Shown: positions 10,777 through 21,544 of the stretch, in pieces | Numbering within the stretch: position 1 is the first letter of the stretch | Layout: the number at the start of each line of letters is the position of its first letter | NCBI RefSeq assembly: GCF_050003625.1 | Contig: NC_134397.1 | Location: 153,656,691 to 153,720,690, forward strand | Length of the DNA: 64,000 nucleotides | Source: Haematobia irritans | Taxonomy: Eukaryota; Arthropoda; Insecta; Diptera; Muscidae | Direction of reading: 5' to 3' | Made by a program: the position numbers and the translations under genes | The notes under the pieces: generated by a model | Told to the model about the DNA's origin: nothing | What the model saw: only the letters and a program-made list of their open reading frames with translations | Database searches by the model: none

Positions 10777-12535
10777 TAGAGCATTTAATTTTCGATTTTG
10801 TGGCGGAAGGTGGTATGTTAGAATTTATATTATATTTTTGGTGCTTTTTGGCCTTGGGGAGTTGGCAACACTGATATTGAACTCTAAATTGATTTCTCTG
10901 CTTCTTGGAGAGCAAGGAGTTTCAGAGAGAAATTTGTAGAATTTTCGTGTCTACTCTTTAAATTTTGGGGATATTAACATCCGCTTTCCCACTTTAATGA
11001 TTAGTGCAATTTGAAAGCTCGTGCTAATCGGTTTATTTTATGTCGTATAGATTCTAGTCTATTTTAGTTGTGATCGATAGATTTGTGTTTCATTTATTCA
11101 ATGTGTGAAATTTAATAAGTTTATTTTCTAAGTTTTTATCTATTGTGTGTCTCGATTTTTTATTGTGCACTTGAACTGAATAAATCAGTCCAAAATATAT
11201 ATGATCATTTTAAATAAACTAATAGTGAAGTGCTTTCAGAATGCTGAAAAAATCTATAAAAGGTACCTATTTATTTGTCTTTTTGTATGTTTGTTTAATT
11301 AATGTATTTAGCATGAAATAATCCGATCGTCTATTACATCCAAATGTACATCTACGTACATTTAATTCTTTCTCGAATTCGTATATACATATAATTCTGT
11401 TGAAATAATGAGAATATACTCTGAAAATCATTAGTTTTTCTTGTTGTTGTTAGCGTTTGATTTACAAAAATATCCGCACAACATCGTATACCTATGAAAA
11501 ACAAAACAAAACAAAACAAAGCAATCAACCCGCTTACTGACCCCATAGAAATATTTTGTACTCTTTTGCATAGCTAATTCAAACGATAGTTTGCTAAAGT
11601 AACAGCCAAAGAGACGAAGACTCTTCTAGAAGAGTTCATAAATATGAGAACTCGGTGAAAATTCTTCATTCAATCAAAATCGTACAACTGCAATCCCAAT
11701 TAATCAAAAACTTTAATATGCGAAAACACAAAAAGAAAGTAAATGTTTTCTGAGTGTTTACTGTACCTCATTGGATTTGCGTTATGTTATTTTCGTTCCC
11801 CCCATAATAAACGCACAGAGTAACACAATACAACGACAGCACAAAGTCAAGTAATCATATTGTAAGAATGATTGGTAGATTTGTAGATTTGTAGATTTTA
11901 CTCCTTCAAATTTCGCAGTCACTATTTACTTGCTAGTTAATTTGTGTTATATTTATATTCGTATTATATGTATTATGCCTTTCGTTTTATACACCCCCCC
12001 AATAACAAGGATCGATATAGCTTAAATATGTTAGGCTTTGCATTTTTTGTATACATGTACAAAATTCAAATCACATGCAATCAAATGGTTCTCTTTGACG
12101 AAAAAAAAACAACCAAGCTAATGCTCAAAAGAAACAAAACAAAAAGAAAACACAAGAGAACATGCTCTCTTGTTTTCTCTCTTCAATGAGAAGAGAGCTT
12201 TAATCCAATGAAGCTCGCGTGGAGAATTTCCGTTTTCACTTATTGAGGGTGTAAAAATAAACATCCGCTTCCCCTCTTTATGTTATATTTCTACTTCAAA
12301 TTAAGTAAGATATTTCGTAAATGCTCTAGCGGGTTTGTATTGCCTTCGTTGGATTAGTTAAATTATGATCGTTTTTGTAACTTCCATCATGGAATGTGTA
12401 TTTTCGTACCACATCGAATGCTGCCTAAATAAAGTACAACATATATATTTTATGCTCATGTTTCTCGATTAGAATGAGTGAAGATGAAAAGTAGAAAAAA
12501 TAGTATACCATACGAACACGGTGTTCACTCGAGCC
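9590..12535 (+). repeat. REP-2K copy beta
   Basis: Second full copy of the unclassified repeat, about 2.1 kb without the hAT insertion at 10028-10873. It runs from TTATTTTGTTTCGCTCTC through TTTAGCATGAAATAATCC, CAACATCGTATACCTATG, ATTATGCCTTTCGTTTTATA, AATAAACATCCGCTTCCCCT and CTAAATAAAGTACAACATAT to GGTGTTCACTCGAG, and is followed by SAT29. The open frame at 11944-12189 is not conserved in the other copies and is dismissed. It forms the right arm of a large imperfect inverted repeat with 2264-5050. Confidence 0.75.
10028..10873. mobile_element. hAT non-autonomous element (CAGTGTTGCCAA ends), 8-bp TSD
   Basis: Perfect terminal inverted repeats CAGTGTTGCCAA/TTGGCAACACTG are flanked by ATATTGAA at 10020-10027 and 10874-10881. 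The duplication fits the hAT pattern nTnnnnAn. Other REP-2K copies carry the uninterrupted site near 24548. The first 120 bp are dense in GGTGCTTTT and AGCACC repeats, possible subterminal transposase-binding motifs. A poly-T run lies at about 10742-10773. No transposase coding is left in the 846 bp. Confidence 0.9.
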
Positions 12536-13029
12536 AAAAAAAATATACCAAAATTTGGAGAACATTTTACCAAAAAACTACCAAACAAAAAAATCTTTTA
12601 TTGCAAAATTTTATCTCTGTAGACAATTTTGTCGACATTTTATTTCTTTAGAAAATTTGGTAAAAATTTTCTTTCTATAGAAAATTTCGTCAAAATTCTA
12701 TTTCTATAGAAAATTTTGTCAAAATTTTAACTCTGTAGAAAATTTTGTCAAAATATTATTTCTATAGAAAATTTTGTCAAAGTTTCATTTCTATAGAAAA
12801 TTTTGTCAAAATGTTATCTCTATGTAGAAAGTTTTGTCAAAATTTTATTTCTATAGAAAATTTTGTCAAAATGTTATCTCTATAGAAAATTTTGTCAACA
12901 TTTTATTTCTTTAGAAAATTTGGTAAAAATTTTCTTTCTATAGAAAATTTCGTCAATATTCTATTTCTATAGAAAATTTTGTCAAAATTTTATCTCTGTA
13001 AAAACTTTTGTCAAAATTGTATTTCTCTA

Positions 13030-14004
13030 CACGCTCACAAAAAATCGCTTCTGTAACATATACTCCCAAACATATTTTGCTTCAAGCATATACATTTTTG
13101 GCTATTGCCCAAACATTTATATGTTTGATCTCTTCCAATATATAATATGTTTGAAAGCATATTGGTCTAAACAATATATGTTTGGGTAGTCAATTTCCAA
13201 ACATTTTGTATTTTTGCATCCAAATTCAATAATGTTGTCTTCCAAAAAACAATATGTTATTATGTGAACATATGATATGTTTGGAAGCATTTTGCACCCA
13301 AAAATATTATATGCTTAAAAAAATTCTCCCAAACAATATTGTGCTCAAAATTTTATTTATTTATTTATATATTTACAATCATAATGAATTATGAAAATAA
13401 ACAGGTAATATAGGTGCTAACAACATATGTTTTCGACCTGAATGCTCAAAATTTTGTTTCTGCCCAATTGTATATTCCTCCACATCTTTCTCACTTCCAC
13501 GAGATTTTTTAGTTCTTAGCACCTTTTTCTGTAATACAAACATTGTAGAAGAAATTATTCAATTGTATGATTTTTTTATTTATTTTAATTTTACCTTTTG
13601 CCGGACGGGGATTCGAACAGCGGACCACACAGTTTGTAAGGATCAAAGAAGTAGCTGATCAATTGCCCAAGGAAAAAAATGTTAATTTTGTAATAACAAG
13701 CAACAACCACCAACTTAATTCAATATCGCTCCCTGTTAAATAGCGCTCCAAGCTACTAAACACATATATGTTTATAGGCTATTTCTAAATTAATATATGT
13801 TTGCATCCAAGCATATTATATTTAAAAACATTTTATGTCCCAAACATAATATGTTCTAACATATTAACATATATGTCCCAAACATGTTATGCTAGTTTAT
13901 GAACATTATATGCTTGCACTCAAAAATATTGTGTTTAAAAATTTGTGTTCCAAACATATAATGTTTATAGCCAAACATATGAAAAACAGTCTTTTTCATC
14001 CGTG
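13030..14004. mobile_element. MITE-A, complete copy in SAT29, TA target duplication
   Basis: The satellite supplies the empty site: TA at 13028-13029 and 14005-14006 flank CACGCTCACAAAAAA...TTTTTCATCCGTG. Ends are short imperfect inverted repeats (CACG...CGTG). The interior is made of many copies of CAAACATAT/ATATGTTTG, with a tRNA-like block at 13598-13672. At 975 bp it is long for a MITE and has no coding frame. Superfamily Tc1/mariner is inferred from the TA. Confidence 0.8.
13598..13672 (-). other. tRNA-like block inside MITE-A
   Basis: The minus strand contains a B-box-like GTTCGAATCCCC preceded by a degenerate tRNA-like head. The same block sits at the same internal position in the MITE-A copy at 15857-15931, so it travels with the element. 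It does not fold as a complete tRNA by eye and is not called a tRNA gene. Confidence 0.5.
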
Positions 14005-14152
14005 TAGAGAATTTTGTCAAAATTTTATTGCTACAGAAAATTTTGCCAAGATTATATTTATATAGAATATTTTGTCAAATTTTATTTCTGTAGAAAATGT
14101 GTCAAACTTGTTTTTCTATAGAAAATTTTGTAAAAATTTTATTTCAATGACG

Positions 14153-14829
14153 TTATAAAACTTAATTTATATAAATTCATAATTATATTAGTACCTCAAT
14201 TAAGTCCTTTGATATTCTGTATTTCCAATAAAATCGACTTATGTCCACCAAATACTATATATTTTCTGGTGTGAGATTTTCAGGAAAAGCTCTTGAATAA
14301 GGTAAATAGTAATAAAGGGCAAATAAAATAAGGTCCCGCAGAAAATCCGTCGTTATTATTTGAATTTAAATTTTTAAGAAAATACTAAAAGATCACTTAT
14401 TACCAAAATATTGAAATGTTTCTTGCATGAGTGTAAATAGTTATGAAAATATCTAATTATTAATTAAGTAAAACCACATACTTTTTTGTTTTAAATTTTA
14501 ACGGTATTTTGTAAATAGTTTGCCGGATTGTCTCAAAAATGCGTTGAGGGCGCTGTGACACATTTATTTTTGTACATAATGAATTCAATAAAAAAACAAA
14601 TGTATTTTTTCGATTGTTTTTACTTAAAAATGTTCTTACTTATATTATATGCAAAATAATTCTTTTGATTTGACACAAGCAACTACTATTATTACCTATT
14701 CCTAAAGTATTTATTTGTGACTAAAATTGTATAAATCTCATCTCTGTCGAAAACTAATTAACGGTACTTTAAAGAATTGCCAAAAACACCATACATATCT
14801 ATGTACATGAACAAAATCCAACACTGCAA
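14153..14829. other. AT-rich sequence without recognised feature
   Basis: Only short similarity to other REP-2K flanks is seen (AACTAATTAAC and GAATTGCCAAAA near 14750-14790 recur near 24180-24215). No coding frame or RNA gene is supported. Confidence 0.4.
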
Positions 14830-15240
14830 TGGAACCAGTTTTGATTTTGTTTCGCTCTCTCCGAAAAGAGTGGTAGCGAGAATTTTTGTTTGCAACACCT
14901 CCCCCACTTACATGTTTTTAATCACCTAATCATAAAGCTAACGGTTAATTTGTCTGAATAGGTGCAAGAATCAGAGTTTTTAGAGTGCTTGTGGTTTAAA
15001 TTTGTCTATGGTGTGCTCTTTTATGCAATATGTATGGATTTACGCACATTCAATGACACATGTAGGAATAATCAATCTAATGTACTAAACGTTTTAAAAT
15101 ACTAAGAGAAATACTCATCGGTTTCGAGTAGAACATAATTACCCCCCTTCCTTGTTTATTAAACTATTTTCTCAATAAGGAGATCTAGTTTTCATCTTCG
15201 CTCACTCTCATGGAAAAAATCAGATTAATATGAGATTATA
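14830..15240 (+). repeat. REP-2K copy gamma, left part
   Basis: Matches the first ~430 bp of REP-2K beta (TTTTGTTTCGCTCTCT...AATATGAGATTATA). It stops where about 3.7 kb of other elements begins, and the rest of the copy resumes at 18905 with CTCTAAATTGATTTCTCTGC. Confidence 0.7.
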
Positions 15241-15300
15241 TGCATTTTAAAAATCGTAAAAAAATATGAATATGGACACTGAAGTTCATACACCCTCACA

Positions 15301-16246
15301 AAAAATCGCTTCTGTAACATATACTCCCAAACATATTTTGCTTCAAGCATATATATTTTTGGGTATTGCCCAAACATTTATATGTTTGATCTCTACCAAT
15401 ATATAATATGTTTGAAAGCATATTGGTCTAAACAATATATGTTTGGGTAGTCTAAGTTCCAAACATTTTGTATTTTTGCATCCAAATTCAATAATGTTGT
15501 CTTCCAAAAAACAATATGTTATTATGTGACCATATAATATGTTTGGAAGCATTTTGCACCCAAAAATATTATATGCTTAAAAAAATTCTCCCAAACAATA
15601 TTGTGCTCAAAATTTTATTTATTTATTTATTTATTTACAATCATATTGAATTATGAAAATAAACAGGTAATATAGGTGTTAACAACATAGGTTTTCGACC
15701 TGAATGCTCAAAATTTTGTTTTTGCCCAATTGTATATTCCCCGACATCTTTCTCACTTCCACGAGATTTTTTAGTTCTTAGCACCTTTTTCTGTAATACA
15801 AACATTGTAGAAGAAATTATTCAATTTTATGATTTTTTTTTTTTTAATTTTACCTTTTGCCGGACGGGGATTCGAACAGCGGACCACACAGTTTGTAAGG
15901 ATCAAAGAAGTAGCTGATCAATTGCCCAAGGAAAAATAAAATGTTAATTTTGTAATAACAAGCAACAACCACCAACTTAATTCAATATCGCTCCCTGTTA
16001 AATAGCGCTCCAAGCTACTAAACACATATATGTTTATAGGCTATTTCTAAATTAATATATGTTTGCATCCAAGCATATTATATTTACAAACATTTTATGT
16101 CCCAAACATAATATGTTCTAACATATTAACATATATGTCCCAAACATGTTATGCTAGTTTATGAACATTATATGCTTGCACTCAAAAATATTGTGTTTAA
16201 AAATGTTTATAGCCAAACATATGAAAAACAGTCTTTTTCAACCGTG
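15301..16246. mobile_element. MITE-A, complete copy 2, TA target duplication
   Basis: Ends CACCCTCACAAAAAA and TTTTTCAACCGTG lie between TA dinucleotides (15299-15300 and 16247-16248). The interior is nearly identical to 13030-14004 over most of its length, including the tRNA-like block at 15857-15931. Length 946 bp, no coding frame. The similarity implies these two copies are recent relative to the rest of the window. Confidence 0.8.
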
Positions 16247-16248
16247 TA

Positions 16249-16541
16249 GGTAGGGTTGTTTATAAAGGTTTAAAAATCGTAAAAAAAATCGGAAATTAAA
16301 TAAATAATTGCCGATTTAATAAAATTAAACATATTTTTTTGGGTAAACACAAAACATAAGTATTTATTTCACATACAAAACAGAAAATTAATGTACACTA
16401 TGCATATCAAATAAAATATAAAGAAATCAGTTCTGTATGCAAATAACATTAACATAAAAATCATTTTCTAATTAAACAAAAATATTTCGTAATTTTTGTT
16501 TAAAAAATTTATTTTTCTAAAATATTGTTATTAATTGAGTA
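16249..16541. other. AT-rich low-copy sequence
   Basis: It contains the short phrase TTTAAAAATCGTAAAAAAA, which also occurs just left of the MITE at 15247-15267, so both belong to the same host sequence split by MITE-A. Nothing else is recognised. Confidence 0.4.
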
Positions 16542-17035
16542 CACCCTCAAAAAAAATCGCTTCTTTAACATATGTTCCAAACATATTTTGCAGGAAGCAC
16601 ATATATTATTGCATACTGCCGAAACATTAATATGTTTGTTTTATGTGAACATATTATATGTTTGGAAGCATTTTGAGCCAAAAATATTATATGCTTGGAA
16701 GAATTTTTCCCAAACACGATTGTGCTCATTCCCTAACATACTCGTAATTTTCACTTCCACGAAATTTTTTAGTTATTGGAACCTTTCTCTGTAATACAAA
16801 TAATGTTGAAGAAATTATTCACTTTTATAAATTTTTTAAATTTTACCTTTCGCCTGCACGGAGAATCGAACCGAGGACCATACAGTTTGTAAGCCAACAC
16901 ACTATCCACTGGGCTACGTAGCTGTTATAGTCACCAGTAGATAATTATCGTTTTAAGTTACATTTATATAGCATAGTTTGCAGCGCCCACGAGCCCATGC
17001 AAACATAACATTATTTAACAGAAACATACATTTGT
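16542..17035. mobile_element. MITE-A copy 3, diverged and right-truncated
   Basis: Begins CACCCTCAAAAAAAATCGCT after a TA at 16540-16541 and continues with CAAACATAT-type repeats. The right inverted repeat is missing where SINE-2 starts. A better preserved tRNA-like block lies at 16850-16921. Confidence 0.65.
16850..16921 (-). other. tRNA-derived sequence (A and B boxes present)
   Basis: The minus strand reads TAGCCCAGTGGATAGTG (A-box-like) and later GGTTCGATTCTCC (B box), at tRNA-like spacing, in a ~72-nt block. It lies inside MITE-A copy 3, and related blocks occur inside two other MITE-A copies. A true tRNA gene is unlikely given this repeat context and poor stem pairing by eye. Confidence 0.55.
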
Positions 17036-17122
17036 TTGCCACGTGGAGCAGTGGTTAGCATGTCTGACTTGCATGCAAAGGGTCGTGGGTTCAATCCCTG
17101 CTCCGACCGAACATTTTTTTTG

Positions 17123-17157
<35 letters not shown>

Positions 17158-17380
17158 CATTTATATTTATACTATATTAATTTTTTTAAAATGAAACTTC
17201 GAAATGTGTGTTATTAAAGATTTATAGTCAGTAACAGTGCTTGATATAAACGAAATTGACTGATTTTTGGATAAAATATTATTTTTTATTGCAAAAATAA
17301 CAATCTTGTAATAAAAAACTGTTTTTGTACAAAACTTTAAAATTTGGAAGCAATTCAAAAACTAACAAAAGAAGAACGTG
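17036..17380 (+). mobile_element. SINE-2 copy 1, tRNA-derived
   Basis: The head carries GGAGCAGTGGTTAGCATG (A box) and GGGTTCAATCCC (B box), then a long T run (about 17113-17150). The body shares GAAATGTGTGTTATTAAAGA and GATATAAACGAAATTGACTG with 30968-31345. The body differs from SINE-1, so this is a separate family or an older composite. Confidence 0.65.
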
Positions 17381-17703
17381 GAGTCGAGTATAAACATACA
17401 TACATAATTTTATAATATAAACATAAATTTATTTAGGAGTGAACAGTTTTTTACTAGCATTTAACACCATCGCTCTAAAATTCCTTTTATTTTTCTTTAA
17501 TAATTCATTTTAAAGAAAATAAACTTTTTAAATTGTTTTAGCTGTAAAACTCGAACTTAATGCCCGCTTTTATATTTGATGGTGTCCGTCAACTCCTCGT
17601 GGACTACTTTTTAATAAAGAGGAACTAAAGTTTGTTTTTTTATATTTTACTGTGTAATTTTTCACTATTTCCTCCTTATTTCATTTTACTGTCCCAACTC
17701 TAA
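17381..17703. other. AT-rich sequence without recognised feature
   Basis: No repeat partner or coding frame recognised. It may hold the 3' remainder of SINE-2 and low-copy DNA. Confidence 0.35.
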
Positions 17704-18104
17704 AAAGAGTATAGTGCCCTTTCGTTATTTTTATGAAGACCCCTGATTTCTTTTAACGAACCAAGAAAAAAATTGTGCCCATAATGCCAAAATGATAAAC
17801 AAAACACATGTCCACACATACATAAAATGCTGCTCTCAAGGCGAAAACATAAGCTGTTTGTTTTTCAAATGTCTATTCTCTTGGTTCCGAATGTCTATTC
17901 TCTTTATTCAAATTAAATAATATTTAGACTTAAGCATATCAAATTTTTGGCCTTATCATAAAACAGTTTTCCGAAACAACATACAAGCGGTTTCACAGAA
18001 ATTGTTCTCTTTTGACTCTTTTGCTGTGTTATATTGATATCTTTCGTCAACTCTCCCGGTTTCCATCTCTATTTCTCTCTATACTCTCTCTGTCGCTTTG
18101 AATA
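17704..18104 (+). repeat. Unclassified repeat shared with 1-125 and 5051-5738
   Basis: GTGCCCTTTCGTTATTTTTA and GACCCCTGATTTC match the window start. CAGTTTTCCGAAACAACATA and the CT-rich tract before GAATAAAATATCAC match 5160-5740. All three copies run directly into MITE-A sequence, so the two may form one larger repeat. Confidence 0.55.
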
Positions 18105-18358
18105 AAATATCACAACATATGTATGTTTAGTCGAGATTTGTAAATTTATATATGTTTGTATTCACACATATGATTTTTATGAAACATTGATGCCCCAAAC
18201 ATAATATATTCTAACATATTAACATAGATGTCCCAAACATTTAGTGTTAGTTTAGGAACATTACATGTTCGCACTTAAATATATTGTGGTTTAAAATCGT
18301 GCCCGAAACACATTTTGTTTATATCGGAACATATGAAAAACATATTTTTCTAACAGTG
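18105..18358. mobile_element. MITE-A fragment
   Basis: Same as 126-373 and 5739-5987. Ends CAGTG at 18354-18358 followed by TA. Confidence 0.6.
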
Positions 18359-18360
18359 TA

Positions 18361-18904
18361 ACATTTGTATTTAAAAATTAAATATTTTGAAACTCAAGAA
18401 AAAGTCCCGTGTTTTCAAAAACATGTGATTTTTTATGGTGTTTCCGATAGATATGTCTATATGTGGTTACTTGTTTATACTGTACTAGAATTTTATCATA
18501 ATTAGTAAAATTTTATTTTGCACATTCTGAGTAAATCATTATCAATTTTGGTATTAACACAACTTGAGTTATTTCAGTTTAGGTTATTTTTGGAACAGAA
18601 TATTCCTTCCAATGAATTATTCTCCAGCTATCATCTAATTTTAGTTTTTTGCTTAAAAATTTCTACGTTTGCTGTGGAGTATGGAAGAATCATGAATATT
18701 TGAGTGTGGAAGAATCATGAAAATTTTGACAAAACTCGAAAAGCCAAAGTACTCCATGTTTTGTTTCCGAATTTTTTTCCCAAAAATTTTCAAATTTTTT
18801 TTAATATTTTCAAAAATTTCTTCAAAATGTAAAAACTTTAACTCCCTAAATTATTGTGAGTAAAAATCGTCAAAATCACGATAAATCGGCAAAATTGGCA
18901 GCCC
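18361..18904. other. AT-rich sequence interrupting REP-2K gamma
   Basis: No homolog in the window and no supported gene. It ends GGCAGCCCTGA exactly where REP-2K gamma resumes, so it could be the end of an unrecognised element. Confidence 0.4.
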
Positions 18905-19529
18905 TGACTCTAAATTGATTTCTCTGCTTCTTGGAGAGCAGAGAGTTTCATAGAGAAACTTGTAGAATTTTCGTTTCTACTCTTTAAATTTTGGGGATGT
19001 TAACATCCGCTATCCCTCTTTAATGATTAGTGCATTTTGAAAGCTCATGCTAATCGGTTTATTTTTTCATCGTCAATCATCAGTGCAGATTCTACTCTAT
19101 TTTAGTTGTGATCGATAGATTTGTGTTTCATTTATTCAATGTGTGAAACTTAATAAGTTTACATTCTAAGTGTTTATCTATTGTGTGTTTCGATTTTTTT
19201 ATTGTGCACTTGAACTCATTAAATCAATCCAAAACTTTGTGGACATTTTCGATAAACTAATACTGAAGTGCTTTCAGAATGCTAAAAAAATCAATAAAAG
19301 GTATTTTTTTATTTGTCTCTTTTGTATTTTTTTTAATGTATTTAGCATGAAATAATCTGATCCTCTATTACATCCCAAATGTACATCTACGCACATTTAA
19401 TGCCTTTTCGAATTCGTATATACATATAATTCTGTTGAAATTATGAGAATGTATTCTGAAAATCATTAGTTTTTCTTGTTGTTGTTAGCGTTTTACAAAC
19501 ATATCCGCACAACATCGTATACCTATGTA

Positions 19530-20462
19530 AAGGGTGATTTGTTAAGAGCTTGATAACTTTTTTAAAAAAAAAAACGCATAAAATTTGCAAAATCTCATCG
19601 GTTCTTTATTTGAAACGTTAGATTGGTCCATGACATTTACTTTTTGAAGATAATTTCATTTAAATGTTGACCGCGGCTGCGTCTTAGGTGGTCCATTCGG
19701 AAAGTCCAATTTTGGGCAACTTTTTCGAGCATTTCGGCCGGAATAGCCCGAATTTCTTCGGAAATGTTGTCTTCCAAAGCTGGAATAGTTGCTGGCTTAT
19801 TTCTGTAGACTTTAGACTTGACGTAGCCCCACAAAAAATAGTCTAAAGGCGTCAAATCGCATGATCTTGGTGGCCAACTTACCGGTCCATTTCTTGAGAT
19901 GAATTGTTCTCCGAAGTTTTCCCTCAAAATGGCCATAGAATCGCGAGCTGTGTGGTATGTAGCGCCATCTTGTTGAAACCACATGTCAACCAAGTTCAGT
20001 TCTTCCATTTTTGGCAACAAAAAGTTTGTTAGCATCGAACGATAGCGATCGCCATTCACCGTAACGTTGCGTCCAACAGCATCTTTGAAAAAATACGGTC
20101 CAATGATTCCACCAGCGTACAAACCACACCAAACAGTGCATTTTTCGGGATGCATGGGCAGTTCTTGAACGGCTTCTGGTTGCTCTTCACTCCAAATGCG
20201 GCAATTTTGCTTATTTACGTAGCCATTCAACCAGAAATGAGCCTCATCGCTGAACAAAATTTGTCGATAAACACATTTCGAACCGAACACTGATTTTGGT
20301 AATAAAATTCAATGATTTGCAAGCGTTGCTCGTTAGTAAGTCTATTCATGATGAAATGTCAAAGCATACTGAGCATCTTTCTCTTTGACACCATGTCTGA
20401 AATCCCACGTGATCTGTCAAATACTAATGCATGAAAATCCTAACCTCAAAAGAATCACCCTT
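19530..20462 (-). mobile_element. Tc1/mariner-superfamily element, internally deleted, TA TSD
   Basis: Termini AAGGGTGATT (19530-19539) and AATCACCCTT (20453-20462) are perfect 10-bp inverted repeats inside longer imperfect ones. TA duplications lie at 19528-19529 and 20463-20464. The REP-2K copies near 3628 (inverted) and 11490 carry the uninterrupted site (ACCTATG next to AAAACAAAAC), confirming ends and TSD. At 933 bp it is shorter than the ~1.2-1.3 kb of autonomous relatives because part of the transposase gene is deleted. Confidence 0.95.
19637..20349 (-). pseudogene. Transposase of the IS630-Tc1-mariner superfamily, internally deleted and frameshifted
   Basis: The 3' 217 codons (20290 to 19637) encode most of the DDE catalytic domain: FSDEAHFW (first Asp), WFQQDGATYHTA (second Asp) and WPPRSCDLTPLDYFLWG (third Asp, 36 residues after the second), ending QHLNEIIFKK. 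All three acidic residues are present. Upstream, an ATG at 20347-20349 opens about 24 codons starting MNRLTNEQRLQIIEFYYQNQ, the expected helix-turn-helix N-terminus. This runs straight into the catalytic part in a different frame near 20275. The deletion therefore removed most of the DNA-binding domain and shifted the frame, so the product is not a working transposase. The element ends remain good substrates for a related enzyme. Enzymes of this superfamily cut and paste at TA sites in the nucleus. Closest in style to mariner-like elements often labelled Tc3-like in insect genomes; the exact family is not assigned. Confidence 0.93.
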
Positions 20463-21422
20463 TAAAACAAAACAAAATCAATCAACTTGTTTGCATGGAT
20501 AAGTCAAACGATAGTTTGCTAAAGTAATAGCTAAAGAGATAAAGACTCTTCCAGAAGTGTTCATAAATATGAGAACTCAGTTCTCTTCATTCAAAAAAAA
20601 TCGTACAACTGCAATCGCAATAAATCAAATATTTTAATATGCGAAAACACAAAAAGGAACGTAAATGTTTTCTGAGTGTTTACTGTACCTCATTGGATTT
20701 GCTTTATTTTTTTTTCCTTCCCCCCATAATACACACACAGAGTAACACAATGCAACAACAGCACAAAGTCAAGTAAGCCTGATTGTTGCTAGATTTGTAG
20801 ATTCCCCCTCCAAATTGCACAGTCACTATTTAGTTGCTAGTTAATTCGTGTTGTATTTATATTCGTATTATATGTATTATGCCTTTCGTTTTATACACCC
20901 CACCCACCCCAAATAACAATGATCGTTATAGCTTATGTTTGGCTTTGCATTTTTTTGTATACTTGCAAACAATTCAAACCACATGCAAACAAATGGTTCT
21001 CTCTGATGAAAAGAAAATAAAAACAAACAAGCTAATGCTCAAGAGAAAAAAAAACAAAAAGGAAAGACGAGAGAAAATACTCTCTTGTTTTCTCTCTTCA
21101 ATAAGAAAATAGCTTCAATATAATGAAACTCACGTGGAGAATTTCCGTTTCCACTCATTGAGGGTGTAAAAATAAACATCCGCTTCCCCTCTTTATACTT
21201 CAACTTCAAATTTAGATATTTCGTAAATGCTCTAGCGGGTTTGTATTGCCTTCGTTTGATTAGTTAAATAATTATCAGTTTTGTAACTTCCACCATGGAA
21301 TGTGTGTTGTCGTGCCACATCGAATGCTGTCTAAATAAAGTACAACATACGAGTATATTTTTTATGCTCATAAGTTTTAAAACAATCCCATGCTCATCTC
21401 ATTTTCTCGATTAGAATGAGTG

Positions 21423-21482
21423 AACCGTGTTTATATGGCATACTATTTACTCTACTAAATAGTATGCCATATAAACACGGTT
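21423..21482. other. Perfect 27-bp inverted repeat with 6-nt loop
   Basis: Arms 21423-21449 and 21456-21482 are exact reverse complements around CTCTAC. In copies alpha and beta only the right arm exists, preceded by GAGTGAAGATGAA. Here that ancestral stretch has been replaced by an inverted copy of the right arm, a pattern expected from template switching at a replication fork. Confidence 0.9.
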
Positions 21483-21544
21483 GCCACTCGAGCCAAAAAT
21501 TAAATGTGGAGAATTTTACCAAAAAACTACAACACAAAAAATCT

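Larger units (their letters stand above)
12598..14152 (+). repeat. SAT29 satellite array, split by MITE-A
   Basis: Arrays at 12598-13027 and 14007-14152 read GTCAAAATTTTATTTCTATAG. They are one array interrupted by the MITE at 13030-14004. The array follows REP-2K beta directly through CACTCGAGCC, mirroring the arrangement at 1357-2264. Confidence 0.9.
18905..21422 (+). repeat. REP-2K copy gamma, right part
   Basis: Colinear with 10888-12500 of copy beta, interrupted only by the mariner element at 19530-20462. It ends at the hairpin 21423-21482, then SAT29. The open frame at 20834-21112 is not shared in frame by the other copies and is dismissed. Confidence 0.75.

Noticed and set aside
10691..10915. 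Lysine-rich open frame
   Set aside because: It results from the poly-T run at 10742-10773 inside the hAT element.
11944..12189. Possible small proteins in REP-2K (also 3009-3221 and 20834-21112)
   Set aside because: The start region looks similar between copies but the frames diverge after about 20 codons, as expected for non-coding repeats.
16850..16921. Candidate tRNA gene
   Set aside because: A and B boxes are present but the stems do not pair well by eye, and the block is part of a repeated element. A tRNA covariance search would decide.
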